Below, piece after piece: positions 11,373 to 21,625 of a stretch of DNA of 64,000 nucleotides. Every line of letters starts with the position of its first letter. Position 1 is the first letter of the stretch. The DNA is taken from positions 18,125,791 to 18,189,790 of the forward strand of contig OX336344.1 in the NCBI GenBank assembly GCA_946902875.1. The letters run 5' to 3'. The notes below the pieces were generated by a model, which did no database searches, was not told the origin of the DNA, and saw only the letters and a list, made by a program, of their open reading frames with translations. A program made the position numbers and the translations under genes. Origin of the DNA: Nematopogon swammerdamellus (Eukaryota; Arthropoda; Insecta; Lepidoptera; Adelidae).

Positions 11373-11969
11373 ATGTGTACTATATTATAGTATACGTGCA
11401 CCGTTGTACATACACACGGTCAATTTATTTTGTTATTTAGGTTTTCGTTTACACCATTTTGACTTGGAGCGGTATCCTGATGGGTGAATCCTTCTCTTAC
11501 CAACAACGATTGGCCGGTTCTTGTTTAACGCGCATCCTTACGTCATAGACAGGCGCCGCTTTTAAGTTCATTGCGCACGATCTTTACGCCAAAGGCGCTA
11601 TTTCTGATACGGGCACAGTTAAAGAATCGGAACATCGCTCTCACATTTCGTTAACATCTTTTCCCGTTATTTACAAGAAAATAAAATGTTTGACGTTGTT
11701 GTTCCGCCTGGCGCCGCCTCGTGAGCAATGACCGCCGGAATCTCGGAATCTGTCGAGTCACTCTTGTCAACTGGATCCGGCATGTGAATGGTGTATTGTG
11801 GGCCTGGAGGAAACATCGAGGCAGCTTTTGGAATGACAGATCGCTCTCATTTGTGCTGGAGTAAGAGATGTTTTGCATTAACGTCCGGAACCAGGAGTTT
11901 TGGGACATATACTTAGAGGGTTAGGGCGTATTAATTTATATTTTTGGATGTACTCATAGGAGAGTATGA
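11373..11969. other. No gene seen
   Basis: Short open frames only (85 codons, minus, 11651-11908) with no recognisable motif. Confidence 0.35.
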
Positions 11970-12411
11970 AAAACCAGCCAAGTGCGAGTCGAACTCGCGC
12001 ACCGAGAGTTCCGGATCGCCATGTCATGGCTAGCGCCACTCACGCCATCTATGGCATGTTATGAAATGCTTCATATTAGCTAAATGTCATGATTAGTTAA
12101 AATGCTTCACGCTCTATTCGGTAGATGGCGCGCGCGCATACAATTTTTGGTTTGTTCTATGGGAACCCCTCTTAATTTTTTACTTTTTCTTATTTTTATT
12201 ATTTGTTGTTATATCGGCCATACCATAATATAACACATATTATGTGAAAATTTCAACGGGTTACCTATTACGGTTCAAGAGATACAGCCCTCGGACAGAC
12301 AGACGAACGGACGGACAGACAGACGAACGGACGGACAGACAGACATACAGCCAGACAGACAAACGGCGTAGGCTTAGTAATAGGGTTCCGTACCGGATAC
12401 GGAACCCTAAA
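11970..12411 (+). repeat. Family B element, full length
   Basis: Starts 'aaaaccagccaagtgcgagt', contains 'cactcacgccatctatggc', 'ttcggtagatggcgcgcgc', 'gtgaaaatttcaacgggtta', a GACA/GACGGACA microsatellite (12293-12362), and ends 'ggatacggaaccctaaaaa'. It resembles the (GTCY)n-bearing miniature interspersed elements known from Lepidoptera. Confidence 0.85.
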
Positions 12412-12429
12412 AATTAGGTGTTATAAGTT

Positions 12430-12505
12430 TGATGCCTCCGTATGTTTGTCTGCCTGTGTGTGTGTCTGTGTGTGTGTCTGTCTGTATGTGTGTCTGTCTG
12501 TGGCA
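12430..12505. repeat. TGTG/TGTC microsatellite
   Basis: Alternating tgtgtctg and tgtgtgtg units. It lies just past the family B element and before the tandem repeat at 12558. Confidence 0.85.
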
Positions 12506-12557
12506 TCGTAGATCCCAAACTGATGGACCGATTTGGATACGGTTTTTTGAAGTGTAA

Positions 12558-12753
12558 ACTTCTTTAGCGGCGCCTGGCACTTTTTTTAGATGGGTAAAAA
12601 ATGTTAAACTCGCGTCAGAACTCGCTTCAGATAACCTGATCAAAAAAGCATAAGATTCGAAACTTTTTTAGCGGCGCTTGGCACTTTTTTTAGATGGGTA
12701 AAAAACGTTAAACTCGCGTCAGATCCGTAGCCTGATCGAAAAAGCGTAAGATT
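12558..12753. repeat. Two tandem copies of a ~100-bp unit
   Basis: Both copies hold 'tagcggcgc', 'tggcactttttttagatggg', 'ttaaactcgcgtcaga' and 'gcataagattcg' or a one-base variant. Copies span about 12558-12655 and 12662-12753 and differ mainly by a few bases inserted in the first. Confidence 0.85.
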
Positions 12754-13217
12754 CGTTGAAATTATGTATGAAAGTAGATTTTTCTGAGAAATAAACTTTT
12801 TGATGTAAAATAATTATAATAGTTCTGTAGTATTAAATTTTTTATGTAATATAAATTGTCATGTTTGTCTACGATAGCGCAATAAATGAATATTGTATTT
12901 TACCACATAAATGATAGTACTTTTATACTGATAAACAAAACAATTCGTGCGAAATTATTCCCTAACCATTCCAAAATATTCAAAAATGCACAACGTTGAT
13001 GTTTAAGTTTTCACTTCTGCCGGCACTCCCGGAGTGCAACCCGAAGCTTTTTTTAAAGCTTGAAATAAGAGTTAAATTACAAATTTTAAAGACCCCGGAC
13101 CCTTAAAAATTCCAAAATAATTAGCGTTTACATGATTCAATGAGTCGAGGGACCGCTAATTAAATTAATTTACACAAAAAGTTCCTTAGGGCATTACATG
13201 CTAAATTAGTATTTTTT
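12754..13217. other. No gene; family G remnant
   Basis: 13045-13160 contains 'gacccttaaaaattccaaaa' and 'gagtcgagggaccgctaatt', reversed relatives of which flank the RTE fragment at 42290-42835. Confidence 0.5.
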
Positions 13218-13625
13218 ATTGGCAGCGCGACATATGCGTCGAGCCACCCATAAGGTGTCTAACGACGCCCATGGGCATTCGTTCGTATGCGAGGGTTGCG
13301 ATTACCATGCCGGCCTGAAAGGTGCCCATTCACGCCTCTCTTGAAGGACCCGAGCCTGTAATTGGGGGGAAATATATGAGCGTTCCAAAGTTTACTGATT
13401 CTGTAGAGGAAGGATCTGCAGAACCGATTGGTACGCATCCGCGGTAAGTCCAGCGTCTAGGGATGCAATCCCTGCCCAGTGCGGAGGTGGAAAGGGGACG
13501 GCGGGATCGCGTTAAACAGCTCCTCCGAGCTCTCCCCATGGAATAAGCGATAGAACACACTTAGGGAGACGACATCCCTACGGAGTTGCACTGGTTCTAG
13601 ATAGCGGGACATTTCGGGATCACCC
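13218..13625 (-). pseudogene. LINE fragment: ORF2 C-terminus and 3' UTR
   Basis: Read on the minus strand this parallels the better-preserved copy at 37590-38095: a segment equivalent to DVGSLSVFYRLFHGECSEEL, then RSFLYRTGKLWN, then a 3' UTR that on the plus strand reads 'ccacccataaggtgtctaac'. Frameshifts and substitutions break the frame, and polymerase and endonuclease domains are missing. Confidence 0.75.
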
Positions 13626-14186
13626 ACAAGTGATCTGCGATTTATACAAAAGTAGCTTTTAAATATTGTTTAAATATTATGTAATTTTAAAATATATGTC
13701 CATAAAGCGTTAAAATTCATTTGGAGAACAATTTTCACTACTGTCAAAATTTCAAATGTGACATAACTAAAATATTGGTTAAACCTATCCTGAATTGGCT
13801 TGTTTTTGTTCTTGTGACATTTGGAATAGTATTATTGTATTATAATTTTTCAAAATGCGTCACTTGATGTTTTGTAAAAATTAAAAGTTGATTTTGCATA
13901 ATGTGTCAAATTTTAAAATGTGACTACATTTAACTTAAAATTATTGTCCTAATGAAAAAAAAATTGTGCTTAAATTTCGATGCACGACATACGACGGTAT
14001 TCTAGATATATTCTAATTATAAAATTCTAGATATATTTATTTAGTATGTCAATTTTGATAAATAGTTAAATCAAAATTTCAGAGTTATGACAGTATTGAA
14101 TCGAGGGTGCGACATACAACGCAAATAAACATAATTTTGACTTCAGACATTTATGTACATATTTCACATCAGTTCAATTCACTTAC
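13626..14186. other. No gene seen
   Basis: Very AT-rich. A pair of 'ttctagatatatt' repeats occurs near 14000-14030. Confidence 0.35.
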
Positions 14187-14308
14187 CTACCACACTGTTC
14201 ATAGACGTGAGGCTTCAAGCCATCTATCTTGTTTAGCAAGCCTTCATACATCTTCTCCGTCGAAGCTTCGCCCCGCCGCCCGCGCCACCGCCGCCGCAGC
14301 CGAAACAT
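14187..14308 (-). CDS. Possible host coding exon (weak candidate)
   Basis: A GC-rich island in AT-rich surroundings is open on the minus strand. If translation starts at the ATG on 14308-14306, it reads MFRLRRRWRGRRGEASTEKM and then a helix-like stretch ending HVYEQCG, and runs into a consensus splice donor (AG then GTAAGT, complement of 14181-14188). The frame is also open upstream to 14422 without a clear acceptor, so it could be a first exon. The protein is not recognised. Chance GC-rich open frames are common, so this is a suggestion only; RNA evidence would decide. Confidence 0.25.
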
Positions 14309-14397
14309 GTCTAAAGTCTGAACGATGCCTACAAACTCACTTATGGTAATGAGCTCGAACAAGAGTGTGTGATGCCTTGCAATTAACCCACCGAGAC

Positions 14398-14448
14398 GGG
14401 GGAATTCGGGGGAAAGGGGCATAGGGGGAAAATAGGGGGCAAAATGGG
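14398..14448 (+). other. G-quadruplex-type tract
   Basis: Six G-runs of 3-5 bases (14398-14402, 14408-14412, 14416-14419, 14424-14428, 14435-14439, 14446-14448) with 3-7-nt loops. It lies ~90 bp upstream of the candidate minus-strand exon, on its template strand. Confidence 0.8.
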
Positions 14449-14631
14449 CAAAACAAGAAGCAGGCCTAATAGAGAGATCCTAATAGGATAAGTTCTAAAT
14501 ATCCAAATCTTACGGCTTCATTTGCAAAATAATTTTTTCGTGGTGTTTTTGTAGGAGTGTTGTTCCTACAAGATTTATGTGGATTGCTATCGGAGCGCGC
14601 CGCGTCGCCGTTCTACGAGAAATTAGATATT

Positions 14632-14892
14632 AAAAATCGGTCAAGTGCGAATTTTAGTCGATTCTTAGCACGTTTCTTGTATGGGCACCCCAATTAAATT
14701 TTAACTGTTTGCAATTTAATTTTTTTATTATTTGTTGGCATATCCGCCTGTTCAACCGGCTACCTATTACGGATCAAAGATACAGCCCTCGACGGACGAA
14801 TTGACTTGGCGTAGGCTTGGTAATAGCATAGTTCAAACAGTCTCATTTTACTATGTTAATAGGGTCCCGTACCAGGTACAGAACCCTAAAAA
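14632..14892 (+). repeat. Family B element, internally deleted and diverged
   Basis: Starts 'aatcggtcaagtgcgaattt', skips the 'ccatctatggc' region, keeps 'ctacctattacggatcaaag' and ends 'gtacagaaccctaaaaac'. Confidence 0.75.
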
Positions 14893-15616
14893 CAAAAATT
14901 TTACCTAAATGCACCTATCTACCTAACTTTGCTAACGTAAGTACCTATTCTTATTTTAGTTTCATCGATAGTCTATTTAGAGGTTTATAAAAAGTGGTAC
15001 ATAAACTAAAATAATTTGGAATTTGAAATTCCCGAATGCTCAAGGTCGTTGGCGTTTGTCACGTCCTTAAGGCTTTATTTTATACAATGTAGTGCCATCT
15101 CTGCCTTAATAACGTTGAAAGGTTGAGAGATACTTACTTGTTTTTATAGACAGCCGTTGCGGGTGTCTGTGCCCAACACTTCAACGGTAGATCAGACGCA
15201 GCCAACAACACCACTCCTCGCGAAACCACGCTCAGGGAGGCGCCATGCCGTACCTGCTATAAGGCCGACAAAAAGGTCGTCATAACATTTATTGACACGT
15301 CTACCTACTTATTGAGTTACGGATTTAAGCTGTCGTTACGTAACGGGCCTCTAGAAATACTTAAGTATGCGTTGGCACAATCGGTCCTAAGTATGACAAG
15401 GTAACATAAGTTTACCTTCTGTACACTGACCGGACTGTAGCTACTCGTAAGTAGCGGACCAATTTTTCAGCTGCTAAAAATTTTTCATGCGGAAAATCTG
15501 TAAGACTGTAGACTGATTGAAGTGAAGGGGAAGCCTGTTGCCTGCTTTGAAGTTTTCAGAGGATTTTTTAAGACGATGTAAGGTTCTTTTTGGAGACATA
15601 AATAGGTATATTTCTA
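14893..15616. other. No gene seen
   Basis: Unremarkable AT-rich DNA; short open frames carry no recognisable motif. Confidence 0.35.
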
Positions 15617-15618
15617 TA

Positions 15619-16083
15619 CAGGGTATTTCAGGGTAGGGTGTCGTAACTTCAGGGTTCCAAAGGGGGCCAATATTTGCAGACGAAAAGCTCTGAAACTTTT
15701 TCCCAGATTCGGTCATTTTATAGTACTTTTTGGTGAAAATTGTTACATCGAGCTTTGGTGGACGGTTATAACGTCCGCCTTTATTAAATAAAAATAAAAT
15801 GACTAACTTACATACTTAACTAGTAGAATTGAACTGCATGTAGGTAAACTCCAAACACTTAAATTTGAATGATATCAAAAGGAAAAGGGTACTGGACTAG
15901 GCCATTGCACTCCCTAGACCTATGCCAAATCTCCCTATACTCCATCGAGTTTTTATAAAAAAAAATCATTTTTGTATGAAAAACAAATTACGGAATTTCG
16001 ATTTTAGTGATAAGGATTATTTTCTTCTAATAATGAGTACTTTTTATTCCTGAAGTTTCTCGAGCCTATCCTGAAACACCCTG
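15619..16083. mobile_element. Family K non-autonomous DNA transposon
   Basis: Ends are inverted: left 'cagggtatttcagg', right 'cctgaaacaccctg', each next to TA (15617-15618 and 16084-16085), as expected of a Tc1/mariner-type TA duplication. The interior ('gattcggtcattttatagta', 'ggacggttataacgtccgcc', 'gactggactagg'-like) is shared with 38225-38708. No transposase frame. Confidence 0.75.
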
Positions 16084-16085
16084 TA

Positions 16086-16560
16086 TCGTACAAGCTTGGC
16101 AGGCTCGTTTCAGAATATTGTAAAGAAATCCGTATCTATTTTCTTTTTCTATAATTTTCCATAATAATTTTAGCTTTGTTGATATAGCAAGGTGTACAAA
16201 TCATATTCCGCTATCAATTGTAAATTACCAAAAAGTCATACAATTATTTATACTCGATTTAAGAAAACCATTAATTTAGTATGCAGAAATGTAAATTTAG
16301 GGCTCGATTTCACCATTTTCGGCAAAACATGATAAATATCAATGATTATTACTAGCTATGTCCGTTGCCCCAGCACCGCTACACTCCTGGCTCGTCTGCA
16401 TCTGAACGATTTTTTATTTAAATTAAACTTTTTTTTCAAGGTGTTGTAATATTTGTTATATTAAGTTGTTGCAGTTTTTGTCCTAAACAAATGTTTATTA
16501 CTACTATTCATTTTATGATATAAAAAACATTAGAATTAAATCGAAATAAATTTATGAAGC
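16086..16560. other. No gene seen
   Basis: AT-rich; nothing recognised. Confidence 0.35.
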
Positions 16561-16568
16561 AAATGTAA

Positions 16569-16826
16569 GTGGAAGAGTCGGGAAGGGTCACCCTGTGCCC
16601 TAGACGCACGTACCTGGACCAGATCAAGCATGTGCCCAAAAAGGGTCAAGTGCGTAGTACCCGTAACCGACGAGCACGCACGAGGAAAATTATGAGAGTG
16701 GAAGAGGCGGTAGAAGTGTGTCAGGCAGGATCGTGGCACGCGGAGATCTGTTGTCTCTGCCTACCCCACCGGGAAACAGGCATGATGCTATGTACCTATG
16801 TATGTAAAATTAAATCGTCATTTTGA
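16569..16826 (+). pseudogene. Probable retroelement ORF C-terminal remnant
   Basis: The frame contains GRVTLCPRRTYLDQIKHV, similar in style to the last residues of some LINE polyproteins (R/K-rich, RTYLDQI). It is followed by 'tgccccaccgggaaacagg'-like sequence and 'tgtacctatgtatg'. It is short, starts at no convincing boundary and probably contains frameshifts. The family is not identified. Confidence 0.3.
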
Positions 16827-17140
16827 CCTTACCCCATGTTCATTTCATACAATTTGTATTATGCTGTCTGGTTAAATCCCACATATAATCAACTTAATTC
16901 CAATCGCTAAAATTAACATCGTCGCGCATAAATCACAAAACAGAATCGCGCCATGTTCCGTGAAAATATAATCGTCTGCGCATTAATTTCAATAATTTAC
17001 GATATTTTCAGATAAATGTGATATCAGGACAACCCAAAGGAACGCATACCAATGAAAAGGCATTGTTTTTCAATGCATATATTTTACTTTGTTACACTTG
17101 GTCGGCGTGCACACAATTTTGTATCAGACAGAAGAATACT
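16827..17140. other. No gene seen
   Basis: AT-rich; nothing recognised. Confidence 0.35.
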
Positions 17141-17141
17141 T

Positions 17142-17595
17142 CAAATCAAATCAAATATCTTTATTGCACTCAGAAATTGTACAACAGGCAAATACTTTTA
17201 ACTGTAAATATGGGGTTCTTTTACAGTACGCTTTATTATTTATAGAGTGGTTATGGAGTGGCAGGAAGAAAGAGACAAGAAACTAGTGCTTAAATCTAAT
17301 TACAAAAAGAAAGAAAAAAATATATGCTAAATATATTATAGGTAATATTTTAATAAATAAAAACTACAAAATAATAAATATAATATTATATAAAGTATAA
17401 ATATAAATAATATATAATAATACTTGAGTAAACAAATGCGACAGACATTGTAAACAGGTTGTTCCAGATCGAACGCATAATATTACCACCACGCCATTCC
17501 TCAGCTTTAAGGCTACAAAAATTGTAATCATGTAACGTTTTAGTCCGCGTTAAGGTTTCCATGTTTTTCAGGATTTTATACGGCAAGGTGGGGTG
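17142..17595 (-). repeat. Retroelement 3' end, minus strand
   Basis: On the minus strand the sequence ends in AATAAA-bearing 'gtgcaataaagatatttgat' followed by TTTGA repeats (plus-strand 17142-17160), typical of lepidopteran LINE tails. The distal part 17400-17595 has an inverted relative at 17776-17960 sharing 'ttgccgtataaaatcctgaa' and 'ggtggtaatattatg'. Confidence 0.6.
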
Positions 17596-17775
17596 ACAAA
17601 AGAGCGATTAAAAACTTAAATGTTTTAATCTCTTTCTTCTGTTCTGTTCTCTTTCTAAAATAATTTAGATTATTTGTGGTTTATTGTGCAATTTACTAAT
17701 TGAGTTCCATACTTGTATTTATTTATAATATTTGAGATTTTTTTTAGTATTGTAGCACGAATGAGCGCTGTTAAG

Positions 17776-17960
17776 GAGGCCCACCTTGCCGTATAAAATC
17801 CTGAAAAACTTTGAAAGTAAAGTCTGTTATTATAAATATTATAATATTTAACAATTTTTGTAGCAAATGCGCTAAGGAATCAAGTGGTGGTAATATTATG
17901 TGGTCGATCTGGAACATTCTGTATCTATATTATAGGCATTTATTTCCTCTTTGTACAGTT
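17776..17960 (+). repeat. Inverted partner of 17400-17595
   Basis: Shares 'caccttgccgtataaaatcc', 'acaatttttgtagc' and 'gatctggaaca' with the complement of the neighbouring segment. The two arms flank ~180 bp of AT-rich DNA. A 115-codon frame (17811-18158) runs on from here without a recognised motif. Confidence 0.6.
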
Positions 17961-18423
17961 TGGTTTTTTACGAAACCTTATATGGTTGGTTACTACGCCC
18001 GTGTTGTTAGCTTATTCCACCTTGTTCCTGTCGAAATCAAGTACCATGTCAATGTCAGAGTTTGGTCTGCTAATGACTTTCAACTCTTAGACAGAATTAT
18101 GTCCCTTCTTTTCTTTTTATTTCTTTGTGATGACCCGAAAACTCGAAATACAAATTGACGAACTTCGTCATTCCGGCCGTTCATCCTCGGAAGGAGGGAA
18201 CTTTAGGCATTATTATTTACGAAGCAAATATTGAAATTCTCAATCAATGAGATGGGTAATTTTCATATTTGTCTTTGGTTTTCAGGTGAATTGGTTTTGT
18301 GGTTTAAATGTCCCGTTATTTTGATTGAAATGTGTCTTAAAAGACCCGGCGCGCACGAACGATTTCGGTCTTCGGCGACTATAGTATTTTCGAAATTATT
18401 AATAATCTAACCTTATAACAGTC
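17961..18423. other. No gene seen
   Basis: AT-rich; nothing recognised beyond the frame mentioned for the preceding repeat. Confidence 0.3.
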
Positions 18424-18560
18424 GCCGGCACCCAAAGTGTGCTCTATCGCTTATTTCATGGGGTGTGTTCGGAGGAGCGATCCCACTGAGCAGCCACTGG
18501 GCAGGGATTGCATGCCTACGCTCAGGACTTATAACTCCGTTTTTGTAACTGTGAATCGCT
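18424..18560 (+). pseudogene. Decayed LINE ORF2 fragment
   Basis: 'gtgctctatcgcttatttca', 'ggtgtgttcggaggagc' and 'actgggcagggattgcat' align with 37715-37835, but intervening segments are lost. Only ~45 codons' worth remain. Confidence 0.65.
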
Positions 18561-18704
18561 CTTATAATCGGGTACATAGGCGCTCTTTCTTAGCGACTAA
18601 GTTTGCTGACACAACCGTCATAAAATGTTAACAAATATTAGGACAAATAAAAAAAATCTGATTCTGATTCACTTCGAGCTGTCAAAGTCGTTAGGTTGGC
18701 AGGA

Positions 18705-18866
18705 CTGAATTCTTAATAAAATTCAGTTCCGGCTACGCTAAGATGTGGCTCTCATACAAAACGAATTGTTCCGCCCGCAGAAATAAAGGTACGGTAGCGG
18801 GCTTACTTACTTTCTTCTTTTAAAATACGAATTTCACGCGAGCGAAGCCGCAGGCAAAAGCTTTAA
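18705..18866 (+). mobile_element. Helitron-like family F 3' portion
   Basis: Shares 'aaaattcagttccggctacg', 'catacaaaacgaattgtt', 'cttacttactttcttctttt' and 'cacgcgagcgaagccgcagg' with 36955-37350. Non-autonomous lepidopteran Helitrons (Lep1-like) end in such sequence; here the terminal CTAG has decayed. Confidence 0.65.
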
Positions 18867-21360
18867 AAAAAACACCCAATCGCGATTATCGAATTGCGGT
18901 GCGACATATACGAGCTGTATTGTACGTACATGTAGTGTGGTTTTATTATTTCTATTGAGTTCACTTTTATGGCTGTACCCACTTCTGTTGTTTGAGGTAA
19001 CTACTGAATAGCTCCTTCAGGGAGCATTTTAACGCCGAGAAACATTAACAAACATGAAGTCATCAATAAGGTTTCGACCAGCAGTAAGTATCATTTAAAA
19101 GATTTTGTAAAATATTAATTTTAGATATGTGTTTAAAAGTATGAGTTATCTACTTAAAATATTAAAACTCATAAACATAACATTGATTGATTTAATCTCA
19201 GCTGTACCTACATTTATTTATCTATGTATTTGGTTAGTACGGAGTCAAATGTTCGAGTAGTAGCCTTAATTATTCTAACTGTACATTTTTAGAGTAGTCT
19301 GTAGGTATTTTAAGAGGCGGGGCTTAGGTTGAGGTGGGAATCACCACGGACTCCGCAAGTAATCACAAAATCACCCTACATACAGACAATACTTATTATA
19401 ATGTACATTTTACTGTAATTCAATTATTGAGATTGCTCAATCAGCCAGGTTAACACGAGGTCAGGTACAAAACAAACTCGCCAGTTCAGACAAAAGATTA
19501 AAAGCCTGTTTTGAGCGGCAACTTTGGCAATTCGCAATTTCGGCACCGAACTTCCCGGCAGACGCTCACTTTCGTGAACTTTTTGGATTGTTATAAATTT
19601 TAAATGATTCCTTATCGTTAACAACTCTTCACCGGGAGGACCGAGGTGGCGCAAGCGACCCCCGTGTTTTACACAAAATTAATGACTATTTCTCCAAGCA
19701 CGGCCCTGACATTTAAATTCCCTCCACAAAACGTCTGCCCGCTGCCGACCCTTTAGTCGATTACTCTATTTTAGAATTCGCCAATCTTCCAAATCAATGT
19801 GACCCTTGTTTCGACACGCCGAAGAGTCATTTTTGCGGATCTGGCGGTGTCCGCTGGCGCTGCAAAGGGCGAGTTGCCTAAGAAGGTTCCGAACCCTTAT
19901 CAAGTGTCGTGTGACAACTGTCACTTGAATCGCTGAAATGGTCCGGCTTTAGACTATCTGTCATTCAAATTTCGTTCCTATGCCTTGCGGAAAAGCGTCC
20001 GCTTTTGGGTGGTGTTTTTTGACGGTTTGGTTCGATATTCTGTTTTGTCACGTTCAATTTACTAGCGCCTTAATACTAACTGAGTTTGCTTTGTATTGTT
20101 TTGCTATCTTCCCGACGGCACGGCAGCGGGGAGGCCGGTGGCCGGGCTGGTGGTGGGTTGCCTCCGTTTATTGTTTTCGATATAAAAGTTGCAGGTGGTA
20201 TGGTGGACGTTTGTCCGGGCGGCATATCTCGCGCGGACACGCCAAGTGTTTTTGTGTATGCGGGCTGTAGGACGGGGGCAAATGAAACTTGGTCGTCTGG
20301 TCGTATGAAGGCACTTATAAAGTTGGGTGGAAAATAAATGTAGACAGTAACATTTTTGCTTTTAAACGAATAAGTGCCGCTATCTCATCCTACACTCAGT
20401 GCTTTGGTAGGAACGATGAGTGACAGATTCCCCATATGTCAAATACTTGCCCTGAGTGACAGTATCGGGATGAAATAAAATATACTTTCCCTAAGCGAGT
20501 TTCACCATTAGGAACGTTACAGACCGCGCGCGAGCTCCGAGGAAGTTTAAGGAATGTTGACGTAATGACCTAGTGCAGTGATTTAGTCGATATTACGTCA
20601 TCGATATTAATTATGAAATCAATTAGTTACGTACCAATCTTCACACTTCGAAAGAACTCACTCGCGTAGCCCCAAAACTCGCGACACCAGGACGATTTCA
20701 CCTACGCGAAAATGGCGGGCTATCTATACTGAAGCGATCGAAAAAACATTTTCAATGTTTAAAATGATTTCATTGTTTAATTATTGTTTATGTAGTTCTA
20801 TGCACTTCAAATGAGAGGAACCGCGATAATTTAATGAAATATTAAAATATTATTACAATATTATAAATATTAAAAATTCACGAGCCTCACAAACAAACCT
20901 CACATGCTCTGAATACCCTCTCTCTCACACAAAAAGCAATCATATTATTGGCTTAAAAAAATTATTCATAAACTGTTAATAATAATTTCTCAAATAAATT
21001 AAAAAGTCAAAGCCTCGCAACGGTAATACAAGACGACCTATCATGCATTTATAACAATTTTATTCAACGAAAACAACCTCCAAACTCTACCTACATAGTT
21101 GCTAAAAGTGCACTCAGCCAGTTTGTGCATAGTTTGCTAATTAAATGATTTCCGCCCGCCTAAGCTGACCGCGCCCGCTTTGCTTGGCGCATGAAAACTG
21201 CACTCACCTACCAACATTTACATATTGTGTACATGTACGTATAGATAGCTACATGACTCGTACGCTGGCTCGGTGTGTGTACATAGATAGTAATAGTTAT
21301 TATGACAAGAAATTTTTCATTTATGTTCGTTATATGCATATTGGCATATGCGGATATGCA
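18867..21360. other. 2.5 kb without a recognised feature
   Basis: Read on both strands: no LINE, SINE or TIR motif matched the window's families. A GC-rich patch 20110-20300 holds two overlapping plus-strand open frames (96 and 83 codons) lacking recognisable domains; 20400-20700 is unassigned. A diverged host sequence cannot be excluded. Confidence 0.4.
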
Positions 21361-21445
21361 CCTGTGGCATGGCATTCGCAACCCCCGCATGCGACCGAAT
21401 GTCCATTGGCGCCGTTAGACACCTTATGGGTGGCTCGCGGCCCCA
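21361..21445 (+). pseudogene. LINE 3'-end fragment
   Basis: 'tggcattcgcaacccccgca', 'gaccgaatgtccat' and 'cgttagacaccttatgggtg' match the last codons and 3' UTR of the copy at 37590-38095. Confidence 0.75.
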
Positions 21446-21457
21446 AAGTGGGCTCCT

Positions 21458-21625
21458 CTTGCAGCACAAAACCGATTTTTTTTTATAGTAAGCGCGTTAC
21501 TATAAAAAAATCGGTGTTGTGCTGCAAGAACTACATCACAGCCTGCACAACACCGACCACCACGTTTAGCAAAGTATTAAGACAATATACAAGCAGCAAG
21601 TACGAGAACCCACCTGCTGCATGAC
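21458..21625. repeat. Family C fragment with a hairpin start
   Basis: 21458-21528 is an inverted repeat (about 33-bp arms, loop gcgcg) built on the family C motif 'gcagcacaacaccgat'. It continues with 'gaccaccacgtttagcaaag' and 'caagcagcaagta', the uninterrupted form of the site that carries an insertion at 44259-44401. Confidence 0.7.

Noticed and set aside
11980..12015. Family B head as a tRNA gene
   Set aside because: 'gagttcgactcgc' on the minus strand resembles a B box, but no A box, cloverleaf or acceptor stem is present.
12293..12362. CRISPR-like array
   Set aside because: Short GACA/GACG units without spacers; a eukaryotic microsatellite.
21184..21624. 146-codon open frame
   Set aside because: Crosses a LINE 3' UTR fragment and a family C hairpin; composite of unrelated repeats.
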